The notes under the pieces are model-generated. The model saw only the letters and a list, made by a program, of their open reading frames with translations. It had not been told where the DNA came from and did not search any database. Shown here in pieces: positions 25,668 to 33,798 of a DNA stretch of 48,430 nucleotides (its first letter is position 1; the number at the start of each line of letters is the position of its first letter). The position numbers and the translations under genes were made by a program. This DNA is from a virus: IMG/VR virus record IMGVR_UViG_3300010391_000214, positions 1-48,430 of that record. One strand, 5' to 3'.

Positions 25668-25815
25668 GACTTTGCCTACGATCCTGACGACCCACGCTTC
25701 CAGTTGCTGCACCAAAAAGTTACTTCACAAGTGCATCTGGATTCTGCTGGGGATCGGGATCGGCCTTAGCTTCGCCTTTCCGGAACTTCTCAAAATCATA
25801 GGCGGGCTTCGCTAA
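25588..25815 (+). CDS. Small membrane protein, holin candidate
   Basis: 75 residues from ATG 25588, with TTTTGGAG upstream. The N-terminal half is charged (DKEEVVEIAELTVRRYFDHF) and a single hydrophobic helix spans ~49-68 (WILLGIGIGLSFAFPELL), followed by a short basic end. One transmembrane segment with a charged cytoplasmic head fits small one-span holins or related phage membrane proteins. It is the last rightward gene and overlaps the convergent leftward gene by 96 nt. Lysis function is inferred from topology and position only. Confidence 0.55.
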   Translation: MKPTDKEEVVEIAELTVRRYFDHFLGETLPTILTTHASSCCTKKLLHKCIWILLGIGIGLSFAFPELLKIIGGLR

Positions 25816-26106
25816 AGAAACGAATGCGTCCATCAGGATCGGGTGGATGAGGGGCAGGCGGGCCATGTTGAATGTGATGGTCTTCCCCCCTCCGATCCGG
25901 CGGGGGCAGTACCGAACGCGAGCCGCTGTGTCGAACCCCATCGCTCTGAAGTTCTCCATCTCCTGGTGGGGAACCCCGTAGTGTGCCCCCTTGTACTCGA
26001 AGATCAGGAGGTCGATCGTCTCCATGATAGAGGCGAACAGGGTGGCGGGCATATCGAAGACCGGGACTTTGATCCGCACGACGATGTAGTTAAGGGTTCG
26101 TATCAT
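25720..26106 (-). CDS. Hypothetical protein, last gene of the leftward block
   Basis: 128 residues from the ATG at 26106, overlapping the preceding stop (ATGA) with GGAG upstream. It is alpha/beta with an aromatic, hydrophobic N-terminal half and a hydrophilic tail rich in Lys, Asp, Pro and Gln. Its last ~32 codons lie opposite the holin-like gene. No family recognised. Such antisense overlap of two 3' ends may couple early and late transcript decay (inference). Confidence 0.55.
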   Translation of the reverse strand: MIRTLNYIVVRIKVPVFDMPATLFASIMETIDLLIFEYKGAHYGVPHQEMENFRAMGFDTAARVRYCPRRIGGGKTITFNMARLPLIHPILMDAFVSLAKPAYDFEKFRKGEAKADPDPQQNPDALVK

Positions 26107-26294
26107 CCTATCTCCAATGGCATGGCCACAATCTGGCGTTCTGTCCGGGATACTTCCCGATAGCCCACAACCACCATTACAGTTTTCCCACACTTTCTAC
26201 AGGGTCGTCTATGTGATCCCGGTTTACTGCGACTTACTTTATTCCAGTTCTCACAAGACGGACAACACCAAGCATGTTTGTGGTATTGTATCAC
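26103..26294 (-). CDS. Zinc-ribbon peptide
   Basis: 63 residues starting at GTG 26294, which overlaps the previous stop as GTGA and has AGGAG seven nt upstream. It has CCPSC and CRKC pairs ~20 residues apart, a classic treble-clef or ribbon zinc site, with a Lys/Arg-rich loop between. Probably a small nucleic-acid-binding or host-interaction protein. A longer frame upstream exists but collides with two better-supported genes. Confidence 0.6.
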   Translation of the reverse strand: MIQYHKHAWCCPSCENWNKVSRSKPGSHRRPCRKCGKTVMVVVGYREVSRTERQIVAMPLEIG

Positions 26295-26410
26295 CAGTTT
26301 ACTCCTACCGAAAATAAACCGAGGTTTAGGCACACCCAATGCCCATCGTAATAGGTCCGATGGAATCCGAATCGTGCCCCCCAGGTCCACCAGAGGAAGT
26401 GCAGTCTCAT
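26291..26410 (-). CDS. Tiny Trp/Tyr-rich phage peptide
   Basis: 39 residues between overlapping junctions: ATGA with the gene before, GTGA with the gene after. GGGAG lies upstream of the ATG. It contains FGFHRTYYDGHW...LNLG, a pattern I believe recurs in short phage proteins, and many aromatic residues. Function is unknown. Too short for automatic calling, so the support is the coupled junctions and ribosome site. Confidence 0.45.
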   Translation of the reverse strand: MRLHFLWWTWGARFGFHRTYYDGHWVCLNLGLFSVGVNW

Positions 26411-26610
26411 GTTTTCTCCCGGAATAAAAATGTACGCACTGATCGTAAATTTTGTGGAGTGAGAAAAATCGGACAGCACCTCTCGGTTGCCCGGATATGA
26501 ACATTTCCGTCACATTTTTCAAACCATACCTCAGAAGTCCCCACCCCCGGCTTTCCGCCACACTTGCATTCAAACGCAAGATAGTTTTTCCTCCGAACAT
26601 AGTTTATCAT
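26407..26610 (-). CDS. Small Cys-rich (zinc-binding) protein
   Basis: 67 residues from the ATG at 26610, with TAGGAG nine nt upstream. Cys residues in FECKCGG and ERCCP fit a zinc knuckle or ribbon. It is basic at the N-terminus and heads a run of four overlapping genes to 25720. No family recognised. Confidence 0.55.
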   Translation of the reverse strand: MINYVRRKNYLAFECKCGGKPGVGTSEVWFEKCDGNVHIRATERCCPIFLTPQNLRSVRTFLFREKT

Positions 26611-26622
26611 GGCCGCTTTCTC

Positions 26623-26886
26623 CTAAATCATTGCCTCGATAAAGTGGATGATCCACCGTTTAGTGGTCTTCCTCTGCCGCCACTGCTCTGTTTTCAAAAA
26701 CATCCTCCGGCCCGATCGACAGAAGCGACCGCGGTGCACCCAATAGTAAATGGTCCGGAAGCATAGGTCAAGGCCATAGGTCTTCTTTATCCACAATCTG
26801 GCTTGCTCCAGCGTCAGGTATTCTGAGTCCGGGATAAAGTCTTGCTGTCCGATTGCGTTCGTACACATCGGGATGATCCCCTTCAT
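26623..26886 (-). CDS. Excisionase/MerR-like helix-turn-helix protein
   Basis: Up to 87 residues. The core YLTLEQARLWIKKTYGLDLCFRTIYYWVHRGRF reads (in pieces) as the winged helix of excisionase-type DNA-binding domains: a helix starting LTLEQARLW, a turn, then a recognition helix with TIYYWVHRGR and a basic wing. It probably binds phage or host DNA as a regulator. ATG 26868 has the better spacing to AAGGGG, giving 81 residues; ATG 26886 is the longer option. It overlaps the previous gene by more than 100 nt, which is unusual here. Confidence 0.6.
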   Translation of the reverse strand: MKGIIPMCTNAIGQQDFIPDSEYLTLEQARLWIKKTYGLDLCFRTIYYWVHRGRFCRSGRRMFLKTEQWRQRKTTKRWIIHFIEAMI

Positions 26887-27184
26887 AGATTGATTGCCGG
26901 CCAGGTTTCCCTGCCCAAGTCTCCCACGGAACTTCGGGAATTACGCGAGCAGATACCTGCCTCATCCCCGATAGAACGGCTGCCACATACCAGGTCTGTC
27001 CTGAGCATCCGTCATGGGGGTAGGATTCTACCTTCACGATAAAGCCAGGCGAAGTACCTGGGGGTATTCGAGTGAACCCCCCAAACACTTCTACCTTGCC
27101 ATTTGTCAGTGCTCGCACCACACATCGACGCAGTGGGCACTGAGATAGAAACTCAACGAGATGATTCGAGTTCAGGAACATCAA
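26768..27184 (-). CDS. Hypothetical protein, C-terminus uncertain
   Basis: 138 residues from ATG 27184, which overlaps the previous TGA (ATGA). The first ~95 residues look like a genuine beta-rich domain (KVEVFGGFTRIPPGTSPGF). The last ~40 lie over the start of the HTH gene in another frame and have poorer codon bias, so the true protein may be shorter through a frameshift, or the HTH protein may start later. Function unknown. Confidence 0.45.
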   Translation of the reverse strand: MMFLNSNHLVEFLSQCPLRRCVVRALTNGKVEVFGGFTRIPPGTSPGFIVKVESYPHDGCSGQTWYVAAVLSGMRQVSARVIPEVPWETWAGKPGRQSIYEGDHPDVYERNRTARLYPGLRIPDAGASQIVDKEDLWP

Positions 27185-27432
27185 TCATCGTCCTCGAACT
27201 GCTGACGACCCAGGAGGCCAAGCCGGGCCTGATTGAGCCGATCCGCTATTGTGCGAACCACACACTTGGCCTTCTTAGTCCAGGATAGTGGCTTACGAAC
27301 CGGCTGCGGGAATCTGGCCCAATACTGTTGATACTGTACGAGGTCGGCCTGCCACCGGTCGAAATCAAACGGAGGCATGTCTTGTAGTGTGGCCTGGAGT
27401 AGGCCGCGAAGGTCGGATTCTTTTACCGCCAT
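27181..27432 (-). CDS. Hypothetical protein, 83 residues
   Basis: Starts after GGGAG and ends in an ATGA overlap. The first half is acidic and aromatic (ESDLRGLLQATLQDMPPFDFDRW) and the second is basic. The opening LLQATLQDMP resembles the capsid protein's own LLQTTLEDMP, a short similarity that may be coincidental. Function unknown. Confidence 0.5.
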   Translation of the reverse strand: MAVKESDLRGLLQATLQDMPPFDFDRWQADLVQYQQYWARFPQPVRKPLSWTKKAKCVVRTIADRLNQARLGLLGRQQFEDDD

Positions 27433-27442
27433 ACTGGACTCC

Positions 27443-27943
27443 CTACACGGTCGCCGGGGTGGTCGTCTTCAAGGTGGTGATGACCGAGTTCTTTCGCTTG
27501 CTGTCATAGACTCCACCAGCCGCCACACCCACGCCGCCGATAGCCAGCAGACTCGTCAGGATGCTCGGCCAGGACACAGCCCCACCCGTAACCAGGGTAG
27601 TAGCCAGGCCGCCCGCAAGATCGAAGAACTGTTTCTGGATAGCAGCTTGCTCGGTAAAGTCCGCGGCTACCGCACCATCCTGGTCCGCCAGAAGTTGAAC
27701 CTTCGCATTGTATTCGGCCAACTGTCGCTCGATATCGGCCTTCTTTACGGCCAGGTCCACTTCGGTCTTCTGGATTTCCTGGGTCCATTCCGCCGGGGTA
27801 ACTTCCTGTCCGCTGATCGGGGATTTCGTCTGGAGGGGACACCCTGCCATCACCGCGATGATGCAGGCGGCCACGAGGAACCCGGCGATCTTTCCTCGCT
27901 CATAATCCACGACCTTCAACACACTGTGCAACCAATCCTTCAT
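27443..27943 (-). CDS. Lipoprotein with coiled coil and C-terminal membrane segment (unimolecular-spanin-like)
   Basis: 166 residues from ATG 27943 with GGAAG upstream. An N-terminal signal helix ends in VMAGC, a good lipobox, so Cys near residue 35 should be lipidated. Residues ~55-115 are a charged helix rich in Gln, Glu, Lys and Ala. Residues ~125-150 (ILTSLLAIGGVGVAAGG) form a membrane segment followed by a basic tail. Lipid anchor plus C-terminal span is the topology of unimolecular spanins, which link outer and inner membranes at lysis. Known u-spanins have a beta-rich middle, so this remains a hypothesis. It sits in the leftward block, away from the holin candidate. Confidence 0.55.
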   Translation of the reverse strand: MKDWLHSVLKVVDYERGKIAGFLVAACIIAVMAGCPLQTKSPISGQEVTPAEWTQEIQKTEVDLAVKKADIERQLAEYNAKVQLLADQDGAVAADFTEQAAIQKQFFDLAGGLATTLVTGGAVSWPSILTSLLAIGGVGVAAGGVYDSKRKNSVITTLKTTTPATV

Positions 27944-27966
27944 TGTTCTTCCTTTCATAAAAGAGG

Positions 27967-30210
27967 TTAGAGATAGTCTTTTTTCGCTTGGTCTGTCAGT
28001 CGAATGCCAACCCACATATCTGTTGCACTGTCCATGACTTCCACCCGCCCGTAGTGCACTTCCGGCTGCACCGCACAGATGTGCTGCCGCATCATGTCAT
28101 CGCTCTCAGTCGTATAGCAGCCGGCCTTGCACCACGCCTTATAGCAGGAGCGGATGTTGAATCTAAGTTCCCGATATTCCGGGGTGAGTTCACAACAGTC
28201 CTCGATGAACGCAAGCATCGGGGAGTTGAGGCGGCGGACGGTGGGGATCATGTCCAGGTCGCAGGCCGGCTCAACGAATCTGCCCGAACTCCGCAGGTCC
28301 AGGAGGCCGGCTAAGGCCCAGGTCGCGATAGACTGTCCATGTTGTCGAATCTTGGATTTCAGACCACGATCCTCTCTGCCTACATACGAATTGGGAAACC
28401 GTAAGAACGACAATCTGGGCATGATAGCGTTGGCATTGTCTCGCAGTGCGGGTAGCAGATTCATCGAAATGGTAAAGCGACAAGACAGGTGGACATGGGG
28501 TATCGCAGGTTTCCCTTTCATATTCACGGTCACTCCGTCCTCGCCGGTAATGTTTAATAGCCGCTGCAAGGCACGCTCTACATTTGTGTGGCCAGAAGTT
28601 TTGAGGTCGCCGATAGTTACGCATTGTTTCCCCATGAGATGTTCGTACCCGAAGTTCCCCGCCATGTCATCCATGTCCGTGGCTGCCACCTGGTCCTGGC
28701 CCAACACGGTCTTGAGGGCCTCGGTCATAGTTCCTTTGCCGGATCGAGGAGGGCCAATAAAGAACATGAGTTTTTCTTGGGACACATCCGACACCATGTT
28801 GTACCCGAACCACTGTTGTAGCAGCCGTATTCTGTCGGCATCCCCACCGAGGATGTCATAAACAAGATCGGACCACCAGGAGTAGTCGGCATCAGGGTCA
28901 TATTCGTAGGGGAGGCCGTTATAGGTAAAGAGGGTGGGATCATTCTGCATCATCTCCATTGTCTGGACATTCAATATCCCGTTCTTGAATACGACCAGAT
29001 CGCGGACGGGGGTGGGGTTGTTGTCGAGCCATACCGGGGCATCACCTTCGACCGGGCAGAAGTTGTTCATCGCTTCCATGATGTTCCGCACCCTGGCCGC
29101 ATTCGCGACATACTTCTTTGTTTCGGATTTCCCCTTCCCTGATTGAACGATCTTGCAGGTATCGAGCCACCGATAGAGATCACCCCTCACCATCTCCGGC
29201 ATCCGGGGGGCGTACTTGTGGCCGTCCCACACAACCCATCGGTTGTGATGATACCGCAGTGTCACAGTAGTGTCCGTGGTGTGGCATTGCTCCAGGTAGC
29301 GGCTCGCAATCAGGGTTGGCTCATCGTCTTGGAATGTGCGGGAGTTATCGTCCTTCCATACCGCATGGTCCTTCGCGTACAGGATGAACTCCGCCTGGCT
29401 CAGCCCGGCCTGGGTGTACCACTGGCGAAGGTCTTTGTATTCCGGGGGCGGCAGCAGCATACCGGCCTTTGTGCTCATGGCCAGGAGTGCGTGGGTGTTC
29501 TCCATGCCGGTTGTACCCGGCCCATCGTTCTCCCCCATCACCAGGACCGGACGCTTGCCTACGCGGTCGGCCAGATATTCGTGACCGCCTTTGCAGTTCG
29601 GCTTTCCGACCGCTATGAATCCGAGAGAGACAGCCGTGAGAACATCGCTTGCTCCCTCAACAACCACGATGGGATGGTCTGACACGGCAAGAAGTGAGCC
29701 ATGTTTACGGCCTCCTTTCTTGCGGATGTGAAGGAATGACTGCCCGTCATTACTTGAATAGGACGGGTCCGATCCCTTCTTGACTTTGGTACAGAGAACG
29801 GCTTGAGGGTCGTCGGTGTTCTCGGAAGACACCATGCAGTATTTTGCACGACCACATATCGGGCAAACAAGGTCTGTAGTGCATCGTGTCCAGTTGTCTG
29901 CCCCAGGGATATATGGATTCGTATCGTCTTGTTTAACGGCATAGATCAACCCCCGATTGGATTTTGGGATGCCGGGGCACATGGTGTCCGCCAGCATGAA
30001 CTTGTTGCCGGTTGCAGTGCGAACCGATAAGCCGACGATGTTTCCGATCGCATCGCGTTCTGGGAATACCCACACCTGTTTGGCCGGATAGAACCCAACG
30101 CCCAACTGCTTGATCGACTCGATCGTGCAGCCCAGGGCCTCGGACAGATCACGCCGGATACCCTCAGTCATGTTGGCAACGAATATGTTGTAGTGTTCCG
30201 TAAGATTCAT
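27967..30210 (-). CDS. Primase-helicase, phage P4 family (TOPRIM + D5-like AAA helicase)
   Basis: 747 residues. A Cys pair in CPICGRAKYC (~110-125) makes a zinc site of primase type. The TOPRIM core is seen as VVVEGASDVLTA...VLVMGENDGPG (~185-230). After a linker comes the D5-type helicase: Walker A GPPRSGKGT with Lys492, a Walker B-like ITIGDL region, and an arginine-containing sensor region near ISMNLLP. It should make primers and unwind DNA at the fork for the family A polymerase. Preceded by a hairpin at 30232-30264; ATG has GAGG upstream. Confidence 0.88.
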   Translation of the reverse strand: MNLTEHYNIFVANMTEGIRRDLSEALGCTIESIKQLGVGFYPAKQVWVFPERDAIGNIVGLSVRTATGNKFMLADTMCPGIPKSNRGLIYAVKQDDTNPYIPGADNWTRCTTDLVCPICGRAKYCMVSSENTDDPQAVLCTKVKKGSDPSYSSNDGQSFLHIRKKGGRKHGSLLAVSDHPIVVVEGASDVLTAVSLGFIAVGKPNCKGGHEYLADRVGKRPVLVMGENDGPGTTGMENTHALLAMSTKAGMLLPPPEYKDLRQWYTQAGLSQAEFILYAKDHAVWKDDNSRTFQDDEPTLIASRYLEQCHTTDTTVTLRYHHNRWVVWDGHKYAPRMPEMVRGDLYRWLDTCKIVQSGKGKSETKKYVANAARVRNIMEAMNNFCPVEGDAPVWLDNNPTPVRDLVVFKNGILNVQTMEMMQNDPTLFTYNGLPYEYDPDADYSWWSDLVYDILGGDADRIRLLQQWFGYNMVSDVSQEKLMFFIGPPRSGKGTMTEALKTVLGQDQVAATDMDDMAGNFGYEHLMGKQCVTIGDLKTSGHTNVERALQRLLNITGEDGVTVNMKGKPAIPHVHLSCRFTISMNLLPALRDNANAIMPRLSFLRFPNSYVGREDRGLKSKIRQHGQSIATWALAGLLDLRSSGRFVEPACDLDMIPTVRRLNSPMLAFIEDCCELTPEYRELRFNIRSCYKAWCKAGCYTTESDDMMRQHICAVQPEVHYGRVEVMDSATDMWVGIRLTDQAKKDYL

Positions 30211-30231
30211 TCGGGCCTCGGATAGAGGGGT

Positions 30232-30264
30232 GGACCTGGCCGGGGGAGGGGGTCGGCCAGGTCC
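30232..30264 (-). other. Intergenic 10-bp hairpin
   Basis: GGACCTGGCC and GGCCAGGTCC are perfect complements separated by 13 bases, in the 69-nt gap between the SSB-like gene and the primase-helicase. No T run follows on the leftward strand, so this is more likely an attenuator, processing or mRNA-stability structure than a full terminator. Confidence 0.55.
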
Positions 30265-30279
30265 GGAACTGAAACGGGG

Positions 30280-31212
30280 TTAGCTGAGTTCGGCAACGGT
30301 GTACTTCACAACCGCCGCCCATTCGTCTTGGGTGAAGTCCTTCTCGACCTTGCCGGGGGCACAGGTTTCCAGCATCTTCGACCATGCCTCGGCTCGCTCA
30401 TTGTCATCCACGCCTTCGGTCTTGGCCACGACCGCACCCCACGCGGAGTTGTTGTCATACTGCGGGGCGGCTGGCTCGGCCTTCGCTGCGGGCTTGGGCT
30501 TGGCGGCCGGCTTCGGCTTGGCAGCCGGGGGCTTCGGGGCAGCCGGTGGGCGGATGATGCCGGGCTGGGTGGACGGAGCGGGATCGGGGATCGAGTCCGG
30601 GTCATCGCCGGCCAACGGTTCCTCGGCAATCGTCTGATCGTCCGGGGCTTCCACAACCGGTTCGGGCTTGGCTTTGGGGGCCGCCTTCACCGGGGGCTTG
30701 GGGGCAGCAGCCGGGGCTTTCGCCACCGCGATCTTGCCGCCCGACAGACCCTTGAGCATTCCACTGAACTGCTTGTCCAGGGCCGACAGTTTACCGGCAT
30801 CGAGTTTCTCGACCTGGCCCATGCCGCTGCTCGGCTTGGCATCCTTCTCGTCGATCCACACGACCTTGCGGCTCTGCTTGCCCTCGTACTCGTGGTCGGC
30901 CGCCCGGAACTGAATCTCCATGCCGTCGATCGGCAGGGCATCCAGGCCGGTGAAGGACATACCGTCCCACTTGAACAGCTTCATCACCTGCTCGCAGTTC
31001 TTGGTGGGCTTGTTGTCCTTGCCCGCCAGGATCAGGTAAGCCGTACTGCCCTGGTCGTAGATGGACCAGTCCACCCACACCGACTCATCGAAGTCGTACT
31101 GAGTCGCTGCTTCCAGCGTCAGCACCAGTTGGGGGTAGCCGCCGGACGACAAGTTGACGGCGTGCTCCAGAATCTTCCCCTGATAATTTCCTGCATTTGT
31201 AAGACCGATCAT
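30280..31212 (-). CDS. OB-fold/SSB-like protein with long Pro-Ala-Lys linker
   Basis: 310 residues. The N-terminal ~130 (NAGNYQGKILEHAV, then WIDEKDA) resemble the DUF669-type or SSB-like proteins that accompany Sak4-like ATPases. The middle (~165-250) is low-complexity, built from repeated AAPKP/AAKPKP units. The C-terminal ~50 form a separate helical domain (WGAVVAKTEG, then EWAAVVKYTVAE). AAAGGG lies before the ATG. It probably binds single-stranded DNA and recruits replication or recombination partners. Confidence 0.6.
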   Translation of the reverse strand: MIGLTNAGNYQGKILEHAVNLSSGGYPQLVLTLEAATQYDFDESVWVDWSIYDQGSTAYLILAGKDNKPTKNCEQVMKLFKWDGMSFTGLDALPIDGMEIQFRAADHEYEGKQSRKVVWIDEKDAKPSSGMGQVEKLDAGKLSALDKQFSGMLKGLSGGKIAVAKAPAAAPKPPVKAAPKAKPEPVVEAPDDQTIAEEPLAGDDPDSIPDPAPSTQPGIIRPPAAPKPPAAKPKPAAKPKPAAKAEPAAPQYDNNSAWGAVVAKTEGVDDNERAEAWSKMLETCAPGKVEKDFTQDEWAAVVKYTVAELS

Positions 31213-31234
31213 TCACATCCCTTTCAAAAAGTGG

Positions 31235-31492
31235 TTATAGTTTACAGGCCTGCAACATATAGTCAAACTGAATCAGAATATGCTGGCGTTTCTCCATAAG
31301 GATGTTTCGCATCCACACCTTCCACTCCCCCAGCGTTACCACCCGCGAGGGCCGCTCTATGACCTCTCGGACATCGAAGATGCAGATCACATCTCTTTGA
31401 CCCAGGAGGCCCTGATCGCACCCGTAATTATCTAAGGCCGTACACTGTTTGATGAATTGACTGTAGGTTATACGAGGTTCGTCCTGGTCCAT
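31235..31492 (-). CDS. Hypothetical protein, 85 residues
   Basis: Starts at ATG 31492 in a TAATG overlap with the ATPase gene; an in-frame codon further upstream would overlap that gene more. Alpha/beta, with Cys and Asp near the start and a basic, hydrophobic C-terminal half. No family recognised. Position suggests a small recombination or replication accessory protein. Confidence 0.55.
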   Translation of the reverse strand: MDQDEPRITYSQFIKQCTALDNYGCDQGLLGQRDVICIFDVREVIERPSRVVTLGEWKVWMRNILMEKRQHILIQFDYMLQACKL

Positions 31493-32340
31493 TATTTGAT
31501 CCCCATGAATTTCCACAGATCGTCATCGGTCGGTTTGCTGAAGTTGATTACCGGCTCGGTGATGGTGCGACTCTTGGCGTAGAACCAGACCTCTGGCTGA
31601 ACGAAGATCGCCCGTTCGGTGCATCCTGCAACGGCCTTCTTTTCCTTGACCACGATGCCCTGGTAGCTGATCCGGCAGATATGATCGGCCCATTCACGAT
31701 ACAGCCCGGCGACATCGCCCTGATTCGTATGTTGGAGGCGGGGGCCTTCCTTCAGGAAGTTGTCGCTCCCGGCGTTCGGGGCGGCGGACACTTCGCTCTG
31801 GGCGATCAGCACGACATGCTTTCCTTTGGCCGTGAGTTTGTCGGCCAGGGCCAGGATGCCCAGCATCGCATCGTAGATGTGCCGATAGCCCTTTCCGTAT
31901 CCATAGGACTCGATGCTGTTCGCATCTGCACCCTTGCCGGCCGGGATAGTCTGGAGGACATACGGTACGGACCAATCCTGGAGGCAGGTCACGGTGTCGA
32001 TCGTCACGGTATCGGCCATCCCAAACAGGTCTTCCTGGGCCAGGGCCATCCGGACATCAGCGAAGGATTCGACTCCCTCGACCCGATTCAAATCCTCGCC
32101 GGTGATCGGGTTCTTGATCCTGGCTCCGCCGTCATCGACACCGATGAACACTGGCTTGGGGGCAGTGGAGGCCAGGGTTGTCTTGCCCATGCCGGACTCG
32201 GCATAGAGGATAACCTTCTCGCCACGGCCGGCGGAGGACCATCCTTTGACCTCGAACTTTTTCGCCGGGGTCTTGATCCGGGGCGGCGGGGCAGCGATCG
32301 TCTTTGACGCGGGACGCGGTGGGGGTGTTGGCAATGCCAT
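31492..32340 (-). CDS. Sak4-like RecA-fold ATPase (single-strand annealing partner)
   Basis: 282 residues. After a Pro/Ala/Lys-rich N-terminus comes Walker A YAESGMGKTT (Lys53), a Walker B strand VTIDTVT, and a HVVLIAQSEV strand typical of AAA_24/Sak4 recombinases. These phage proteins load or aid single-strand annealing with an SSB. The SSB-like gene lies two genes downstream and a RecB-like nuclease just upstream, together a compact recombination set. AGGAG precedes the start. Confidence 0.8.
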   Translation of the reverse strand: MALPTPPPRPASKTIAAPPPRIKTPAKKFEVKGWSSAGRGEKVILYAESGMGKTTLASTAPKPVFIGVDDGGARIKNPITGEDLNRVEGVESFADVRMALAQEDLFGMADTVTIDTVTCLQDWSVPYVLQTIPAGKGADANSIESYGYGKGYRHIYDAMLGILALADKLTAKGKHVVLIAQSEVSAAPNAGSDNFLKEGPRLQHTNQGDVAGLYREWADHICRISYQGIVVKEKKAVAGCTERAIFVQPEVWFYAKSRTITEPVINFSKPTDDDLWKFMGIK

Positions 32341-32354
32341 AGTTTCTCTCCTGC

Positions 32355-33569
32355 TTATTTCGCTTCTTCGGTTTCGGGTTGATAGACCTTGAACCCATCG
32401 GGGGTATTGATTCGGGCGGACTCCACTGTGACCTTCACATTATTGTAACAGAGTCCGATGAACGGGCACTTGAATGTTGCCTCGCATTGCTGCTCATTCT
32501 TGAACCAGGATTTGCTCTTGCGATAGTTCGTGATCGCCCGGTAGATGTTGTACAGTTCGTGCTCGAATGCGATCATGTCAGCATCGGTCTTCTCGATCTC
32601 CCGGCGAGCGAAGTAGAACTCAGGCCGCTCGCTGATATCCTGGAGGAACCTGGCCCCGAACATATCGGGTGTCTCATGGATCGCGAATGTCCCGGCCTTC
32701 TTACCCGGCTCGTATGTGGCCAGTTCGCCGTTCACATGGATGACTTCCGCATCATCCACGCCACGCGATACCTCGACCTGGAATTCCCCGCCACAATACT
32801 GGCCGGTCTGGGCGAACTCAAGGGACGCACCCTGGGTCAGGTTCTTGGGGCCAATGCCGGGCTTGTGGAACACATCATAGAGCACCTTGTTGATGAGGGG
32901 ATCGGTCGCCTTGATTCCCCACGGCTCCAGGAGTCCGGCACGCTGGGCCTTCTGGGTGTTGTAGATATAGAGGGAGGGCTGGGTTGCCATCCGCAGGTTG
33001 GACCAGTAGTCCGAATCCTGGGCGACCGATTTGCTTGTGGTCTTGTTCTCACCGATCCCCGCCGCCCCGTTCCACTCACACATCGAGTCCATCTTATAGA
33101 CCAGCACGCAATCCTGCACACACCGATGGGCACGCGGGTTGAACAGCGGCGACTCGGCCTTGAGTTCGGTGGCCTTCGTCACGAGGGTATCGTTCTGGTA
33201 GTACCACTTGTACCCCACCATAGCATGGAGGATCATAGCCCGCTCGATCTTCATTTCCTCACCGTTGAACCATTCGGGCATGGACTCATACCGGGCGTTG
33301 AGGAAGTGGGTGACAGAATCCATCGGGTCCGGCAGGATCACACTCGTACCCCCACAGATAAAACAATCATCGTCGCAAGGGTCTTTGGGCCGGAAATTGG
33401 GGCACTGACCGTCACCGCCACGGCTCAGGATTTCACGGCAGGTATGGTACACAGTACCGATACGGAGGGCTTCGGTTTCCTGGGCGGGCTGCAACCCGCA
33501 CTCATACTGGAGGAAGAACCGCATCGGGCACGCTTTGAAACACGAAATACAACTGGCTGATAGTCTCAT
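32355..33569 (-). CDS. PD-(D/E)XK nuclease, Cas4/RecB-like
   Basis: 404 residues. The N-terminus has clustered cysteines (SCISCFKACPMRF: Cys7, Cys10, Cys14) and a helix with YECGL; the C-terminus has a further pair in CEATFKCPFIGLCY. Four such cysteines flanking the nuclease core is the iron-sulphur arrangement of Cas4/AddB-type nucleases. The core shows GENKTT, the (E)xK catalytic signature, and a later QPSLYIYN helix matching the QxxxY motif. Likely a 5'-3' or end-processing exonuclease for phage recombination. Confidence 0.78.
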   Translation of the reverse strand: MRLSASCISCFKACPMRFFLQYECGLQPAQETEALRIGTVYHTCREILSRGGDGQCPNFRPKDPCDDDCFICGGTSVILPDPMDSVTHFLNARYESMPEWFNGEEMKIERAMILHAMVGYKWYYQNDTLVTKATELKAESPLFNPRAHRCVQDCVLVYKMDSMCEWNGAAGIGENKTTSKSVAQDSDYWSNLRMATQPSLYIYNTQKAQRAGLLEPWGIKATDPLINKVLYDVFHKPGIGPKNLTQGASLEFAQTGQYCGGEFQVEVSRGVDDAEVIHVNGELATYEPGKKAGTFAIHETPDMFGARFLQDISERPEFYFARREIEKTDADMIAFEHELYNIYRAITNYRKSKSWFKNEQQCEATFKCPFIGLCYNNVKVTVESARINTPDGFKVYQPETEEAK

Positions 33570-33570
33570 G

Positions 33571-33744
33571 TTATCCCCCCATTTCGTCGGCGTTATCGGA
33601 GATCAACACTTCGATGTAGTCGAGACGATCTTTCAGATACGCCTCTACTACTCGGAGGCGTTTTTCAAGAACGGCATTCTCCTCGCGTAGAAAATGAATT
33701 GTTATTTGATCGGGAGTGAATCCTGACATGTTTAATACTTCCAT
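33571..33744 (-). CDS. Small coiled-coil protein, first gene after the 33.8 kb promoter
   Basis: 57 residues from ATG 33744; ATG 33729 is an alternative start. Residues ~18-45 (LREENAVLEKRLRVVEAYL) are an obvious heptad-type coiled coil, with an acidic tail. The stop is 2 nt before the nuclease ATG. Possibly a dimeric accessory or regulatory peptide. Function not recognised. Confidence 0.55.
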   Translation of the reverse strand: MEVLNMSGFTPDQITIHFLREENAVLEKRLRVVEAYLKDRLDYIEVLISDNADEMGG

Positions 33745-33798
33745 TTTCTTTATCCCCTGCATGTGCAATCTCGTTTCAGTTTCCCCATCACATTGCGT

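Noticed and set aside
26103-26600. 165-residue single zinc-ribbon gene
   Set aside because: No good start; three shorter genes with overlapping junctions and ribosome sites explain the same bases better.
26623-26886. Temperate lifestyle (excisionase)
   Set aside because: The HTH protein resembles excisionase-type domains, but no integrase, repressor or attachment site accompanies it.
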